A DNA stretch of 64,000 bases from Brevundimonas sp. SH203. GTDB lineage: Bacteria; Pseudomonadota; Alphaproteobacteria; Caulobacterales; Caulobacteraceae. Made by a program: the position numbers and the translations under genes. The notes under the pieces are model-generated. The model was given only the letters and a program-made list of their open reading frames with translations, had not been told where the DNA came from and searched no databases. Where the stretch lies: positions 62,001-126,000 of the forward strand of contig NZ_BDMM01000006.1 of the NCBI RefSeq assembly GCF_002157625.1. Reading direction: 5' to 3'. Shown here piece after piece: positions 19,086 to 27,455 of this stretch; the first letter of the stretch is position 1; each line of letters begins with the position of its first letter.

Positions 19086-20504
19086 ATGCGCCTCCCCTCC
19101 GTTCTTCGCCGCACGCCGTTTCGGCTGACGCTGCTGTTCCTGGCGCTGTTCGTGGCGGCGGCGGGGGCGATCCTGGCCTATGTCTATTTCGCCTCGGCGT
19201 CGGAGGCTCAAGGGCGGGCGCGGGCGGACGTGGAGGGCGAACTGGGCGCCCTGACCGCCATTCACCGCACGCGCGGGATCGACGCTCTGAACCAGGCTCT
19301 GGTCGAACGCACCATTCGCGGCGGGCCGTATCTGTATCTGCTGACCGGGCCGGACGGAAAGATCGTCACCGGCAATCTGTCGGTCATGCCGTTCGACCTG
19401 AAGGAAGCGCCCCAGGTCGGAAAGGGCGAATGGAGCACCTTTCGCCTGACCAGCACCGACGACGAGGGGCGGGTGCAGAACCGGCGCTCCATCGGCGTGG
19501 TCCTGCCGCTGGTCGGGGGCGACACCCTGTTCGTGGGCGAGGATATCGGCGGCATCGAGGCCTATCTGGCGCGCCTGACCCAGGCGCTGTGGGGCGCCAT
19601 GGCCCTGGTCATGCTGCTGGGTCTGGCGGGCGGTCTCTATATCAGCCGCAAGGTCGAGCGGGCGATGGCCGGGCTGAACCAGGTGGTTCATGCGGTGCAG
19701 GAGGGCGATCTGAAGCAGCGGGCGCCGGTGCGCCATACGGGCGACGAACTGGACGAACTGGGCCAGGGGTTGAACACCATGCTGGATCGGCTGGAGGCGT
19801 CGATGGCCTCGATCCGGCACGCCGGGGACGCCATCGCCCACGACCTGCGTTCGCCCCTGACGCGGATGCGGGCCAAGCTGGAGGTCGCCCTGATCGACGC
19901 CGAGGCGGGCAAGATCGACGGGGTGGACGCCCTGGGCGTCGCCCTGGACGAGGCGGATCACCTGCTGAAGACCTTCAACACCGTCCTGGCCATCGCGCGG
20001 CTGCAGGCGGGGGGCGCGCCCGATCCGAAGACGATGGACGCCGCCGACTTGGCCGCCGACATGGCCGAGCTTTACGAACCGGCGGCCGAGGACAAGTCCA
20101 TCGACTTCTCCGCCGAGATCGAGCGGGGGCTGATGATCGAGGGCAACCAGCCCTTCCTGGCCCAGGCCCTGGCCAATCTGATCGACAACGCCATCAAATA
20201 CACGCCCTCCGGCGGGGCGGTGAAGCTGAGGGCGCGCAGGCGGTCGTCGGGCGAGATCGAATATTCCGTCACCGACACCGGGCCGGGCGTGCCGGAAGAG
20301 GACCGCGAGCGGGTGGTCCAGCGGTTCGTGCGCCTGGACAACAGCCGCACCGAGCCGGGTTCGGGCCTGGGCCTGTCGCTGGTGACGGCGGTGGCCGAGG
20401 CGCACGGCGGGCGCCTGGTGCTGGACGAGGGGCCGGGGGCTTACGGTGACTTCGGGCCGGGACTGCGGGTGGCGCTGGTGTTGCCGCCGGCGCTCCAGAG
20501 TTAA
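19086..20504 (+). CDS. Sensor histidine kinase
   Basis: Inner-membrane kinase for the response regulator before it, 472 residues. Helix 1 is at about 12-35, a periplasmic sensor of about 125 residues follows, and helix 2 is at about 165-185. HAMP runs from RKVERAMAGL to about 240. The H-box AIAHDLRSPLTRMR contains the phospho-accepting His252. The ATPase domain has the N-box LANLIDNAIKYTP, the G1 box DTGPGVPEED, an F-like RFVRLDNSRT and the G2 box GSGLGLSLV. Start: ATG 19086 gives the typical membrane start; a second in-frame possibility upstream is absent. The order regulator then kinase suggests one operon, although the spacer is long. Confidence 0.94.
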   Translation: MRLPSVLRRTPFRLTLLFLALFVAAAGAILAYVYFASASEAQGRARADVEGELGALTAIHRTRGIDALNQALVERTIRGGPYLYLLTGPDGKIVTGNLSVMPFDLKEAPQVGKGEWSTFRLTSTDDEGRVQNRRSIGVVLPLVGGDTLFVGEDIGGIEAYLARLTQALWGAMALVMLLGLAGGLYISRKVERAMAGLNQVVHAVQEGDLKQRAPVRHTGDELDELGQGLNTMLDRLEASMASIRHAGDAIAHDLRSPLTRMRAKLEVALIDAEAGKIDGVDALGVALDEADHLLKTFNTVLAIARLQAGGAPDPKTMDAADLAADMAELYEPAAEDKSIDFSAEIERGLMIEGNQPFLAQALANLIDNAIKYTPSGGAVKLRARRRSSGEIEYSVTDTGPGVPEEDRERVVQRFVRLDNSRTEPGSGLGLSLVTAVAEAHGGRLVLDEGPGAYGDFGPGLRVALVLPPALQS

Positions 20505-20509
20505 AGGTT

Positions 20510-20636
20510 CCGCTCATCCCCGCGAAGGCGGGGACCCAGGTCTTTGGTCGCGCGGGCTTGTGGGGGTGTCTCGGCTCGTGGTCCAAAGCTGTACCGAGCG
20601 AAAGCACTGGGTCCCCGCCTTCGCGGGGATGAGCGG
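20510..20636. repeat. Dispersed palindromic repeat, family A copy 1
   Basis: A 30-bp arm at 20510-20539 (CCGCTCATCCCCGCGAAGGC and on) is perfectly repeated in inverted orientation at 20607-20636, with a 67-base middle. Each arm also contains its own small CCCCGCG...CGCGGGG palindrome. A second copy is at 35451-35576 and a short relic at 55267-55297. The copy ends only 8 bases before the glnE start codon. Confidence 0.9.
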
Positions 20637-20644
20637 ATAATCTG

Positions 20645-23569
20645 ATGCATGATGCCAAAATTTCTGTTCCACTGGCGGACAGTCTAAAATCGGCCGGTCC
20701 CATCGTGAACCCGGCCGCCGCCGACCGCCTGCACGAAACCCTGACCGAGGCCGCAACGGCGGATGGATGGTCCGAAACCCTGACCGTCGCCTGGCCCGCC
20801 CTGGCGCCCGTCGCCGGGGCCTCGCCCTATCTGACCGGGCTGATGCGGCGGCGTCCGGCCCATCTGCGTCGCCTGCTGCAGGCCGATCCGGCCGAAAGCC
20901 TGGTCCGCATCCTCGGCGACACGGACGCTCTGGACGGCGAACCCGACGAGGTGCGCGCGCCGCTGCGGGTGCTGAAGGCCGATCTGCATCTGCTGACGGC
21001 GCTGGCCGATCTCGGGGGCGTGTGGGACCTGGACCAGGTCACGGCCGCCCTGTCGGCCTTCGCGGACGCCGCCTGCCGGGCCGCCCTGCGCGCCGTCGCC
21101 GCCGAGCAGCGGGCGCGTGGTCGGCTGATCTCGCCGCCCGACGATTCGCGCGGCCCCGTCCCCGGCCTGTTCGGCGTGGCCATGGGCAAGCACGGCGCCG
21201 ACGAGCTGAACTATTCCTCCGACATCGACATCTCGCTCTTCTTCGAGCCCCGCCTGACCGGCCTGGCCTTGGCCGAGGGGGTGGAGATGCAGGACTTCGC
21301 CAATCGGGTCGGCAAGGGGATCGCCACCCTGCTCAGCGAACGGACGGCCGACGGCTATGTCTTCCGCGTCGATCTGCGTCTGCGGCCCGATCCGTCGTCG
21401 ACGCCGCCGGTGGTCGCCGCCCCCATGGCCCTGGCCTATTACGAAAGCGTCGGTCAGAACTGGGAACGGGCCGCCTTCATCAAGGCGCGGCCGGTGCTGG
21501 GCGACCTGCGCGCGGCGGGACGGTTCCTGAAGGCGCTGGTCCCCTTCGTCTGGCGACGCAGCCTGGACTATGCGGCCGTGCTGGACATCCAGTCGATCAA
21601 GAAACAGATCCACGTCCACAAGACCGGCGAGGGGCTGGCGGCGGCGGGCGCCAATCTGAAACTGGGGCGGGGCGGCATACGCGAGATCGAATTCTACGCC
21701 CAGACCCAGCAGCTGATCCTGGCCGGACGCGATCCGGGGCTGAGGACGCCGCGCACTATCGAGGCGCTCTACGCCTTGGCCGACGCCGACCATATTCCGC
21801 GCGCCGCCGCCGACGAACTGTCGGCCGCCTATGTCGAACTGCGCGGTCTAGAGCATCGGGTGCAGATGCTGGACGACGAACAGACCCACCGCCTGCCCGA
21901 GGACGCAGAACGCCGCGCCGCCGTCGCCGCCTTGGCCGGATGGTCGGACCTTTCGGCCTTCGACGCCCATGTCGAGGCCCTGCTGGCGAGGGTCAACGCC
22001 CGCTATGGTGAACTGTTCGAGGGCGGGGAGGAGCTGGATTCCCGCTATGGCAGCCTGGTCTTCACCGGCGTCGAGAACGACCCGGAAACGCTGGAGACCC
22101 TGAAGCGGATGGGGTTCTCCGAGGCGGCCTCGGTCGCCGACACCATCCGGTCCTGGCATCACGGCCGCATCCCCGCGACCCGCACCGAGCGGGGGCGCGA
22201 ACTGTTCACCCGCCTGGCGCCGCGTCTGCTGGAGGCGGTGGCGCGATCCGGCGCGCCCGACGACGCCTTTCGCCGGTTCGCCGTCTTCTTTTCCGGTTTG
22301 GCGGCGGGGGTGCAGGTCCAGGCCCTCTTCCTGAACCAGCCCAAATTGTTCGAGATGGTGCTGGGGGTCATGGCCTTCGCCCCGCGTCTGGCCCGCACCC
22401 TGGGGCGTCAGCCGGCGGCGCTGGACGGGGTGCTGGACGCGCGTTTCCTGACCGACCTGTCCGACGACATGGGCCTGACCGAACAGATCCTGCGTGAAGC
22501 GGGCGAGACGGACGATTTCGAGGGCGCCATGAACGCCGTGCGTCGCCTGCACCGCGAACAGATGTTCCGCATCGGCATCCACGCCCTGACCGGGCGGGCG
22601 GGAACCGAGACGGCGGGCCGGGCCTACGCCGCCCTGGCCGACGCCGCCATGCGGACCCTGTCGCCGGCGGCCTTGGCCGAGACGGTGCGGCTGGGCGGCG
22701 AATTTCCGGGCGCGGTCGCGGTGGTGGCGCTGGGCAAGGCCGGCTCGCGCGAGATGACGGCTGGGTCCGATCTGGACCTGATGACGCTGTACGAAGCGCC
22801 GCCCGAGGCGACCTCGACCCTGAAGGAGTGGACCGCAGACGTCTTCTACGCCCGCTTCACCCAGCGGCTGATCGCGGCCCTGTCGGCGCACACGGCCGAA
22901 GGGGGGCTGTACGAGGTCGACATGCGCCTGCGGCCTACCGGGTCGAAGGGGCCGGTGTCGGTGCGTCTGTCGGCCTTCGACGCCTATTACGCCAAGGAGG
23001 CGGAGACGTGGGAGTTCATGGTCCTGACCCGCGCCCGCGTGGTCTGGGCCAGCGATCCGGCGTTTGGCGCGCGGGTCGCGGCGGCCATCGAGGCGGCCCT
23101 GCGTCGTCCGCGCCCCGGCGTCGACGTCGCCGCAGACGTCCGCAAGATGCGGGGGCTGATGGACCGCGAGCGTCGTCCGCACGGCTTCTGGGATTTGAAA
23201 CTGTCGCCGGGCGGACAGGTGGACGCCGAGTTCGCGGCCCAGTTCCGCCAGCTTCAGGCCGCCGCCGCCGGTCAGCCGCTGACCCTGTCGACGCTGGAAG
23301 CCCTGCACGACGATCCGGTGCTGGCCGAGGCGTGGCGGATGCAGCAGCGGCTGGCCCATCTGCTGGCCGCCGCCTTCGAGGGGCGGGTCGATCCCGAGGC
23401 CGAGCCGTCGGTGTTTCAGCTGCGCCTGGCCGAGGCGGCGGGCGCGCCCGATTTCGAGACGCTGAAGACCCGGCTGACGGACCTGCGCCTCCGCGCCCGC
23501 AAAGCCTTCGAACAGGCGGTTCCAGAGGCGCGCGACGGAGATTCGGAGACGCCGCGTTCAATCTCCTGA
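20645..23569 (+). CDS. glnE: Bifunctional glutamine synthetase adenylyltransferase/deadenylylase GlnE
   Basis: Nitrogen-control enzyme that adenylylates and de-adenylylates glutamine synthetase in response to PII and glutamine. 974 residues, normal for the family. Two nucleotidyltransferase domains are visible: the first with GVAMGKHGADELNYSSDIDI (about 177-196) and VDLRLRPDP, the second with ALGKAGSREMTAGSDLDLM (about 697) and YEVDMRLRPTGSKGPV. Both keep the G-K-x-G and S-D-x-D metal-binding pattern, so both activities should be intact. The linker LKLGRGGIREIEFYAQ is also conserved. Start ATG 20645 lies directly after the palindromic repeat with no clear ribosome site; the repeat may affect translation. 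Confidence 0.96.
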   Translation: MHDAKISVPLADSLKSAGPIVNPAAADRLHETLTEAATADGWSETLTVAWPALAPVAGASPYLTGLMRRRPAHLRRLLQADPAESLVRILGDTDALDGEPDEVRAPLRVLKADLHLLTALADLGGVWDLDQVTAALSAFADAACRAALRAVAAEQRARGRLISPPDDSRGPVPGLFGVAMGKHGADELNYSSDIDISLFFEPRLTGLALAEGVEMQDFANRVGKGIATLLSERTADGYVFRVDLRLRPDPSSTPPVVAAPMALAYYESVGQNWERAAFIKARPVLGDLRAAGRFLKALVPFVWRRSLDYAAVLDIQSIKKQIHVHKTGEGLAAAGANLKLGRGGIREIEFYAQTQQLILAGRDPGLRTPRTIEALYALADADHIPRAAADELSAAYVELRGLEHRVQMLDDEQTHRLPEDAERRAAVAALAGWSDLSAFDAHVEALLARVNARYGELFEGGEELDSRYGSLVFTGVENDPETLETLKRMGFSEAASVADTIRSWHHGRIPATRTERGRELFTRLAPRLLEAVARSGAPDDAFRRFAVFFSGLAAGVQVQALFLNQPKLFEMVLGVMAFAPRLARTLGRQPAALDGVLDARFLTDLSDDMGLTEQILREAGETDDFEGAMNAVRRLHREQMFRIGIHALTGRAGTETAGRAYAALADAAMRTLSPAALAETVRLGGEFPGAVAVVALGKAGSREMTAGSDLDLMTLYEAPPEATSTLKEWTADVFYARFTQRLIAALSAHTAEGGLYEVDMRLRPTGSKGPVSVRLSAFDAYYAKEAETWEFMVLTRARVVWASDPAFGARVAAAIEAALRRPRPGVDVAADVRKMRGLMDRERRPHGFWDLKLSPGGQVDAEFAAQFRQLQAAAAGQPLTLSTLEALHDDPVLAEAWRMQQRLAHLLAAAFEGRVDPEAEPSVFQLRLAEAAGAPDFETLKTRLTDLRLRARKAFEQAVPEARDGDSETPRSIS

Positions 23570-23614
23570 GGGGCGATGTCCGGTCGCTGCGCGCGACCCA
23601 AGGAGACGAACGAG

Positions 23615-24073
23615 ATGAGAAAGACCTTTTTGGCCGGCCTGGGCGTCGTCGCCTTGACCGCCGGCGCGGGCGTCGCGACCGCCCAGACCCCGCCCGCGCC
23701 GCCGGCCGGAGCGCCTGCGCCGCATCATGCGCGAGGCGAGGCGAGCCGCCCGATGACCCGCGCCGCCTTCGTCGAGGCGCGCGTCGCCCGCCTGACGGCC
23801 ATGGATGCGAACCACGACGGGACGGTCAGCGTCGAGGAGCGACAGGCCGCCCTGCAGGCCGATCCCGCCATGCGCGGCTCCGGCGGTGAAGGACGCGCGC
23901 GCGGTCCCTTGGTGATCGCGGACTATGCGGCCAGGCTGGGCGAGCGGTTCGACAGGATGGACACGGACCACGACGGCGTGATCTCGCGCGAAGAGCGTCG
24001 TGCGGCCATGACGGCGCGTCGCGCCGAGCGTCCCGCGCCGCAAGCCGCTTCCCCGGCTCCGGCTTCGGAGTAA
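23615..24073 (+). CDS. Secreted EF-hand calcium-binding protein
   Basis: 152-residue exported protein. Signal peptide 1-23 (ending GVATA before QTPP), then a Pro/Ala-rich linker and two EF-hand loops: MDANHDGTVSVEER (Asp64, Asn66, Asp68, Thr70, Glu75) and MDTDHDGVISREER (Asp116, Asp118, Asp120, Glu127). The spacing of acidic residues fits calcium binding. A good AAGGAGACGA ribosome site precedes ATG 23615. It is 66 bases upstream of the ECF sigma gene on the same strand and is likely the first gene of that unit; a link between envelope calcium or metal binding and the sigma factor is an inference. Confidence 0.85.
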   Translation: MRKTFLAGLGVVALTAGAGVATAQTPPAPPAGAPAPHHARGEASRPMTRAAFVEARVARLTAMDANHDGTVSVEERQAALQADPAMRGSGGEGRARGPLVIADYAARLGERFDRMDTDHDGVISREERRAAMTARRAERPAPQAASPAPASE

Positions 24074-24139
24074 GAACGGTGTCGGGGTCGGCCGTCACGG
24101 ACGAATCGGTCCCTTTCGTCAGCAGCGGAAGAGGCGGGT

Positions 24140-24715
24140 TTGGTCGCGATCGTCGACCCCGACGAGGATCTGGTGCGCCGCGTGGGTCAGGGCGATCCGG
24201 CGGCGTCGCAGGCGTTGGTCGCGCGCAAGCTGCCGCGCATCCTGGCCCTGGCGCAACGGATGCTGGGCGACGCGGCCGAGGCGGAGGACGTGGCGCAGGA
24301 GGCGATGCTGAGGGCTTGGCGACAGGCGCCGAAATGGCGGCCGGGCCAGGCGCGGTTCGACACCTGGCTGCACAGGGTGGCGCTGAACCTCTGTTACGAC
24401 CGGCTGAGGCGACGTCGCGAAATCCCGACGGACGCGCCGCCGGATCGGCCGGACGAAGGGCCGGGGCCGGATCGGGGGCTTCTGGCCGCCGAGACTGGCG
24501 CGCGGGTGACGACGGCGCTGAAGCGGCTGCCCGACCGACAGCGCGAGGCCATCGTGCTGTGCCACTATCAGGAGCTGTCCAATATCGAGGCGGCCGCCCT
24601 GATGGAGATCAGCGTCGAGGCGCTGGAGAGTTTGTTGTCGCGCGGTCGTCGCGCATTGCGTCAGGCGCTGTCGGACATGGTTCCGAACGGGGCCTCTAAG
24701 GGAGACGGACGATGA
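24140..24715 (+). CDS. ECF-type RNA polymerase sigma factor
   Basis: Alternative sigma factor of 191 residues. Region 2 covers about 10-80, with AEDVAQEAMLRAWRQAP and FDTWLHRVALNLCYDRLRRRR matching core binding and -10 recognition. Region 4 covers about 125-180 with LKRLPDRQREAIVLCHYQELSNIEAAALMEISVEALESLLSRGRRAL in the normal order (here cut into parts), the -35 reading helix. The start is TTG at 24140 preceded by GAAGAGGCGGG; no ATG fits, so translation may be weak by design. The stop overlaps the start of the next gene (ATGA), a typical sigma/anti-sigma coupling. Confidence 0.9.
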   Translation: MVAIVDPDEDLVRRVGQGDPAASQALVARKLPRILALAQRMLGDAAEAEDVAQEAMLRAWRQAPKWRPGQARFDTWLHRVALNLCYDRLRRRREIPTDAPPDRPDEGPGPDRGLLAAETGARVTTALKRLPDRQREAIVLCHYQELSNIEAAALMEISVEALESLLSRGRRALRQALSDMVPNGASKGDGR

Positions 24716-25119
24716 AGGCGGAACGGTTGCAGGCCCTGGCGGACGCCTATGGCGCGGACCTGCGTCGCTGGCCGGCGGACCAGCGCGCCTTCGCCGAGAG
24801 CCTGCTGGCCGCCGATCCGTCGCTGCGGGAGCTGCTGGCCCAGGCGGCGACGCTGGACGCCCTGCTGGACGCCGCGCCGACGCCGGTCCCGTCGGCGGCC
24901 TTGACGGCGCGCGTCCTGGCGGCGGCGCCTCGACGGAAGGCGCGGGCCGGGTGGCGTGAGGCGGTCTGGTATCTGGGGGCCGGATGGGCGGCGGCGGCCT
25001 GCGCCGGCGTGGTGGCGGGCGTCGGCCTGACCACCCATCTGACGGCCGATGCGCGGGCGGATGCGGTGCTTTATCAATCGGCCCTGACCGGGGTGGACGA
25101 CACCGAGGTTCTGGGATGA
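24712..25119 (+). CDS. Probable anti-sigma factor (single-pass membrane protein)
   Basis: 135 residues. The cytoplasmic N-terminal half (1-85) holds ADAYGADLRRWPADQRAFAE and a Leu/Ala helix, then one membrane helix (about 93-112, LGAGWAAAACAGVVAGVGL), then a 20-residue periplasmic tail. This layout, and coupling to the ECF sigma gene by ATGA overlap, is typical of membrane anti-sigma factors. The classic zinc-binding HxxxCxxC motif is absent. The role is inferred from context; no sequence motif proves it. Confidence 0.75.
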   Translation: MKAERLQALADAYGADLRRWPADQRAFAESLLAADPSLRELLAQAATLDALLDAAPTPVPSAALTARVLAAAPRRKARAGWREAVWYLGAGWAAAACAGVVAGVGLTTHLTADARADAVLYQSALTGVDDTEVLG

Positions 25120-25655
25120 CGAACAAGACGTTGAAGATCGCCCTGGCCGTGTCGGTGGCGCTGAACCTGTTCGCCGTGGCGGGGGGCGTCACCTATGTCG
25201 TCGGCCGCGACAAGATCGAGCGGCGGATCGACGAACAGCGCCGGGGCGGCCGCGAGGGGCCGTTGGCCGAGGTGCTGGCCCGGCTGGACCCCGCCGTGCG
25301 CCAGCGCGTGCGCGCGTCCCTGCGCGAAACCGCCCTGTCGGCGCGTCCCGATTTCGAGGCGGCGCGGGCGGCGCGGCGCGAGGCCATCGCCGTCGCCGGT
25401 CAGCCCACGCTGGACGCCCCGCGCGTCCGGGCCCTGCTGGAGCAGTCGCGCGCCGCCGAAATGCGCGGTCGTCAGCGTCTGGAAACCGGGGCGGTGGACC
25501 TTCTGGCGACCCTGACGCCCGAGGAGCGCAAGGCCATGACGCCCCTGTTGCAGCGCAAGGGCGGCGCCCGTCGCGAGGCGGCGCGTCACGACGGGCCGCA
25601 GGCGCATGGCCCGGACGGCGTCGCCCAGGCCCCGGGCGACCGTCCCGGTCGTTAG
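25116..25655 (+). CDS. CnrX/Spy-like periplasmic sensor protein (heavy-metal-resistance family)
   Basis: 179 residues. An N-terminal signal anchor (about 5-27) and a periplasmic part made of long charged helices: RVRASLRETALSARPDFEAA, ARRAE-type segments, and LLATLTPEERKAMTPLLQRK, which is the LTxEQR-like motif of CpxP/Spy and CnrX proteins. The Arg/Gly/His-rich tail (from about 150) could bind metal but is low complexity. It starts on the stop of the putative anti-sigma gene (ATGA). By analogy with CnrYXH it may sense envelope stress or metal and release the sigma factor; this is inference. Its stop codon overlaps the stop of the aldolase gene on the other strand. Confidence 0.8.
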   Translation: MTNKTLKIALAVSVALNLFAVAGGVTYVVGRDKIERRIDEQRRGGREGPLAEVLARLDPAVRQRVRASLRETALSARPDFEAARAARREAIAVAGQPTLDAPRVRALLEQSRAAEMRGRQRLETGAVDLLATLTPEERKAMTPLLQRKGGARREAARHDGPQAHGPDGVAQAPGDRPGR

Positions 25656-26332
25656 GCGGCCTTCGACGCGCGGAAGGCCGCGACGGCGTCCACGGCCGCG
25701 CGCACCGAGGTCTCGATGGCGGCCCAGTCGCCGGCCTTGACCGCCGCGTCCGTCACAAGTTTGGAGCCCATGCCCGCCGCCACGATGCCGGCGCCGAACC
25801 ATTTGGCGATGGAGGCTTCGTCGGGATCGACGCCGCCGGTCGGCATGATCTTGACCCAGGGCATTGGCCCCTTGACCGCCTTGACGAAGTCCGGCCCGCC
25901 GACCGACGAACCGGGGAACAGTTTGACGATGTCGCAGCCCAGTTCATGGGCCTCGCCGATGTCCGTCACCGAACCGCAGCCGGGGAAATAGGCGACCATG
26001 CGCCGGTTGCAGACCCTGGCCACGTCGGGGACCAGGCAGGGGCTGACCACAAAGCGCGCGCCCCGGTTCAGATAGAGGGCCGCCGTGCCGCTATCGACCA
26101 CCGAGCCGATGCCCAGCACGATGTGCGGATCGGTCCTGATCAGTTCGCGATTGATCTCGCCGAACAGGTCGCAGGCGAAGTCGCCGCGATTGGTGAACTC
26201 CACCACCGGCGCGCCGCCGCGCGCGCAGGCGCGGATGACGTTCAGGCTGACCTCGGGATCGGGATGGTAGAAGACGGGGCAGACGCCCTGGGTTTCAAGC
26301 GCCTGAAGCACGCTGACGCGATCGTGGGCCAT
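25652..26332 (-). CDS. eda: KDPG/KHG aldolase
   Basis: Class I aldolase that splits 2-keto-3-deoxy-6-phosphogluconate into pyruvate and glyceraldehyde 3-phosphate, the last step of the Entner-Doudoroff pathway whose other genes lie 3-9 kb downstream in this window. 226 residues. Active-site Glu45 (VVEFTNRG), the Schiff-base Lys137 (CDIVKLFPGS) and the phosphate-binding TGGV loop are in place. The start at 26332 has AGGAGA 6 bases upstream; the longer frame from 26461 has no family similarity in its first 43 codons. The stop codon overlaps the stop of the converging gene, leaving no space for a terminator. Confidence 0.93.
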   Translation of the reverse strand: MAHDRVSVLQALETQGVCPVFYHPDPEVSLNVIRACARGGAPVVEFTNRGDFACDLFGEINRELIRTDPHIVLGIGSVVDSGTAALYLNRGARFVVSPCLVPDVARVCNRRMVAYFPGCGSVTDIGEAHELGCDIVKLFPGSSVGGPDFVKAVKGPMPWVKIMPTGGVDPDEASIAKWFGAGIVAAGMGSKLVTDAAVKAGDWAAIETSVRAAVDAVAAFRASKAA

Positions 26333-26542
26333 GGTCTGTCTCCTGTCGGCGGGATCGAAGGGGCCGTCGGTCGAGGGGCGGCCTGTCGGCGTCCTGCTTA
26401 ACCCACGCCCGGTCCAGGCCAAAGCCTTGCGCGCCGGCTTCGCCGTGAAGCGACGGAACATATTGTTTCATCCGCACGTCTTGATCGAGGTCAAGGCGCG
26501 GCGGCGTACCCTGGTCCAGGGCTGGAGACGAAGGAGAAGCCC

Positions 26543-27055
26543 ATGACCCTGCTCGACCGTGAACGGCTCGTCACCCGCACAGGCGTGCGTCTGGAGGTCC
26601 GCGCGGCGCGCGGCGAGGACGAGCGGGCGTTGAGCGCCTTCCTCGCCAAGGTGACGCCGGAGGATATGCGGTTCCGCTTCCTCTCCACCCTGGGCGCGCC
26701 CGGTCACGATCAGCTTGTGGCCCTGATCGAAAAGCCGTCGGCGAATGGCGAGAGCCTGATCGCCTGGGGCGAGGACGGCGCCATTGCGGCGACCGCCGTT
26801 CTGGCCGGCGATGCGGCGGGCGAACGGGCCGAGGCCGCCATCCTGCTGCGCGGCGACCTGAAGGGGCAGGGGATCGGCTGGACCCTGCTGGAAAGGCTGG
26901 TGGCCGAGGCGCGGTCGCGCGGCTATGCGGTGGTGGAATCGCTGGAGGACCGCGCCAACCACGCCGCCCTTCGGGTCGAGAACGACATGGGATTCGACAC
27001 CGCCCCGGTCGAGGACGACCCGACCCTGGTCTGGGTCAGCAAGCGGCTGCGTTGA
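26543..27055 (+). CDS. GNAT-family N-acetyltransferase
   Basis: 170 residues, a single GNAT domain. Residues VRAARGEDERALSAFLAKVTPEDMRFRF form the first helix-loop, the central strand is GAIAATAVLAGD, and the acetyl-CoA loop and helix are LLRGDLKGQGIGWTLLERLV (about 97-116, with the Q-G-I-G turn). The C-terminal VVESLEDRANHAALRVENDMGFDT follows the family pattern (NxxAxxLxExxGF). This organisation resembles the C-terminal acetyltransferase part of Pat-type enzymes, but no substrate can be assigned. GAAGGAGAAG precedes ATG 26543. Divergent from eda with a 210-base spacer. Confidence 0.9.
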   Translation: MTLLDRERLVTRTGVRLEVRAARGEDERALSAFLAKVTPEDMRFRFLSTLGAPGHDQLVALIEKPSANGESLIAWGEDGAIAATAVLAGDAAGERAEAAILLRGDLKGQGIGWTLLERLVAEARSRGYAVVESLEDRANHAALRVENDMGFDTAPVEDDPTLVWVSKRLR

Positions 27056-27127
27056 TCGGCGCCTTCGGCGTTTCGGCGGCGGTCGCCATCGGCTAGAAGG
27101 CGTCCAAACTTCAGGAAGGCCACGGCC

Positions 27128-27385
27128 ATGATGACCGCCATCTTCGTCTTCATCAAATGCGAGCTGGGCTATGCCAACGACGTGGCGGCCGACATCGTGG
27201 ACAATGTGGAAAACGTGTCGGAGGTCTATTCCACCTCGGGCCAGCATGATCTGTTGGCCAAGTTCAACCTACCGCGCGAAGCCGACATTGGCACCTTCGT
27301 CACCAAACAGGTCCAGACGCGCCCGCACGTGCGCGACACCTTCACCGTCATCACCTTCTCGCCCTTCCTGCCGTCCAGGGGCTGA
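27128..27385 (+). CDS. Stand-alone Lrp/AsnC ligand-binding (RAM) domain protein
   Basis: 85 residues equal to only the C-terminal effector domain of Lrp/AsnC regulators: AIFVFIKCELGYANDVAADI, the VSEVYSTSGQHDLLAKF core with the G-x-x-D turn, and the terminal VRDTFTVITF strand. There is no helix-turn-helix. Such proteins form ring oligomers that bind amino acids. It stands 71 bases before hmgA on the same strand, so a role in aromatic amino acid catabolism is possible but not shown. Start: ATG 27128 (a second ATG is the next codon), with GGAAGG upstream. Confidence 0.88.
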   Translation: MMTAIFVFIKCELGYANDVAADIVDNVENVSEVYSTSGQHDLLAKFNLPREADIGTFVTKQVQTRPHVRDTFTVITFSPFLPSRG

Positions 27386-27455
27386 AACGCCGCCCGCGCG
27401 ACAGGGTGACGCTGGCGTGCGCGAAGGCTAAACCGGGGTCATAGGGAGAGACCAC

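Noticed and set aside
20510..20636. CRISPR-like repeat-spacer reading of the palindromic repeats
   Set aside because: Each locus has only two arms in inverted orientation, not direct repeats with regular spacers, and no cas genes are present.
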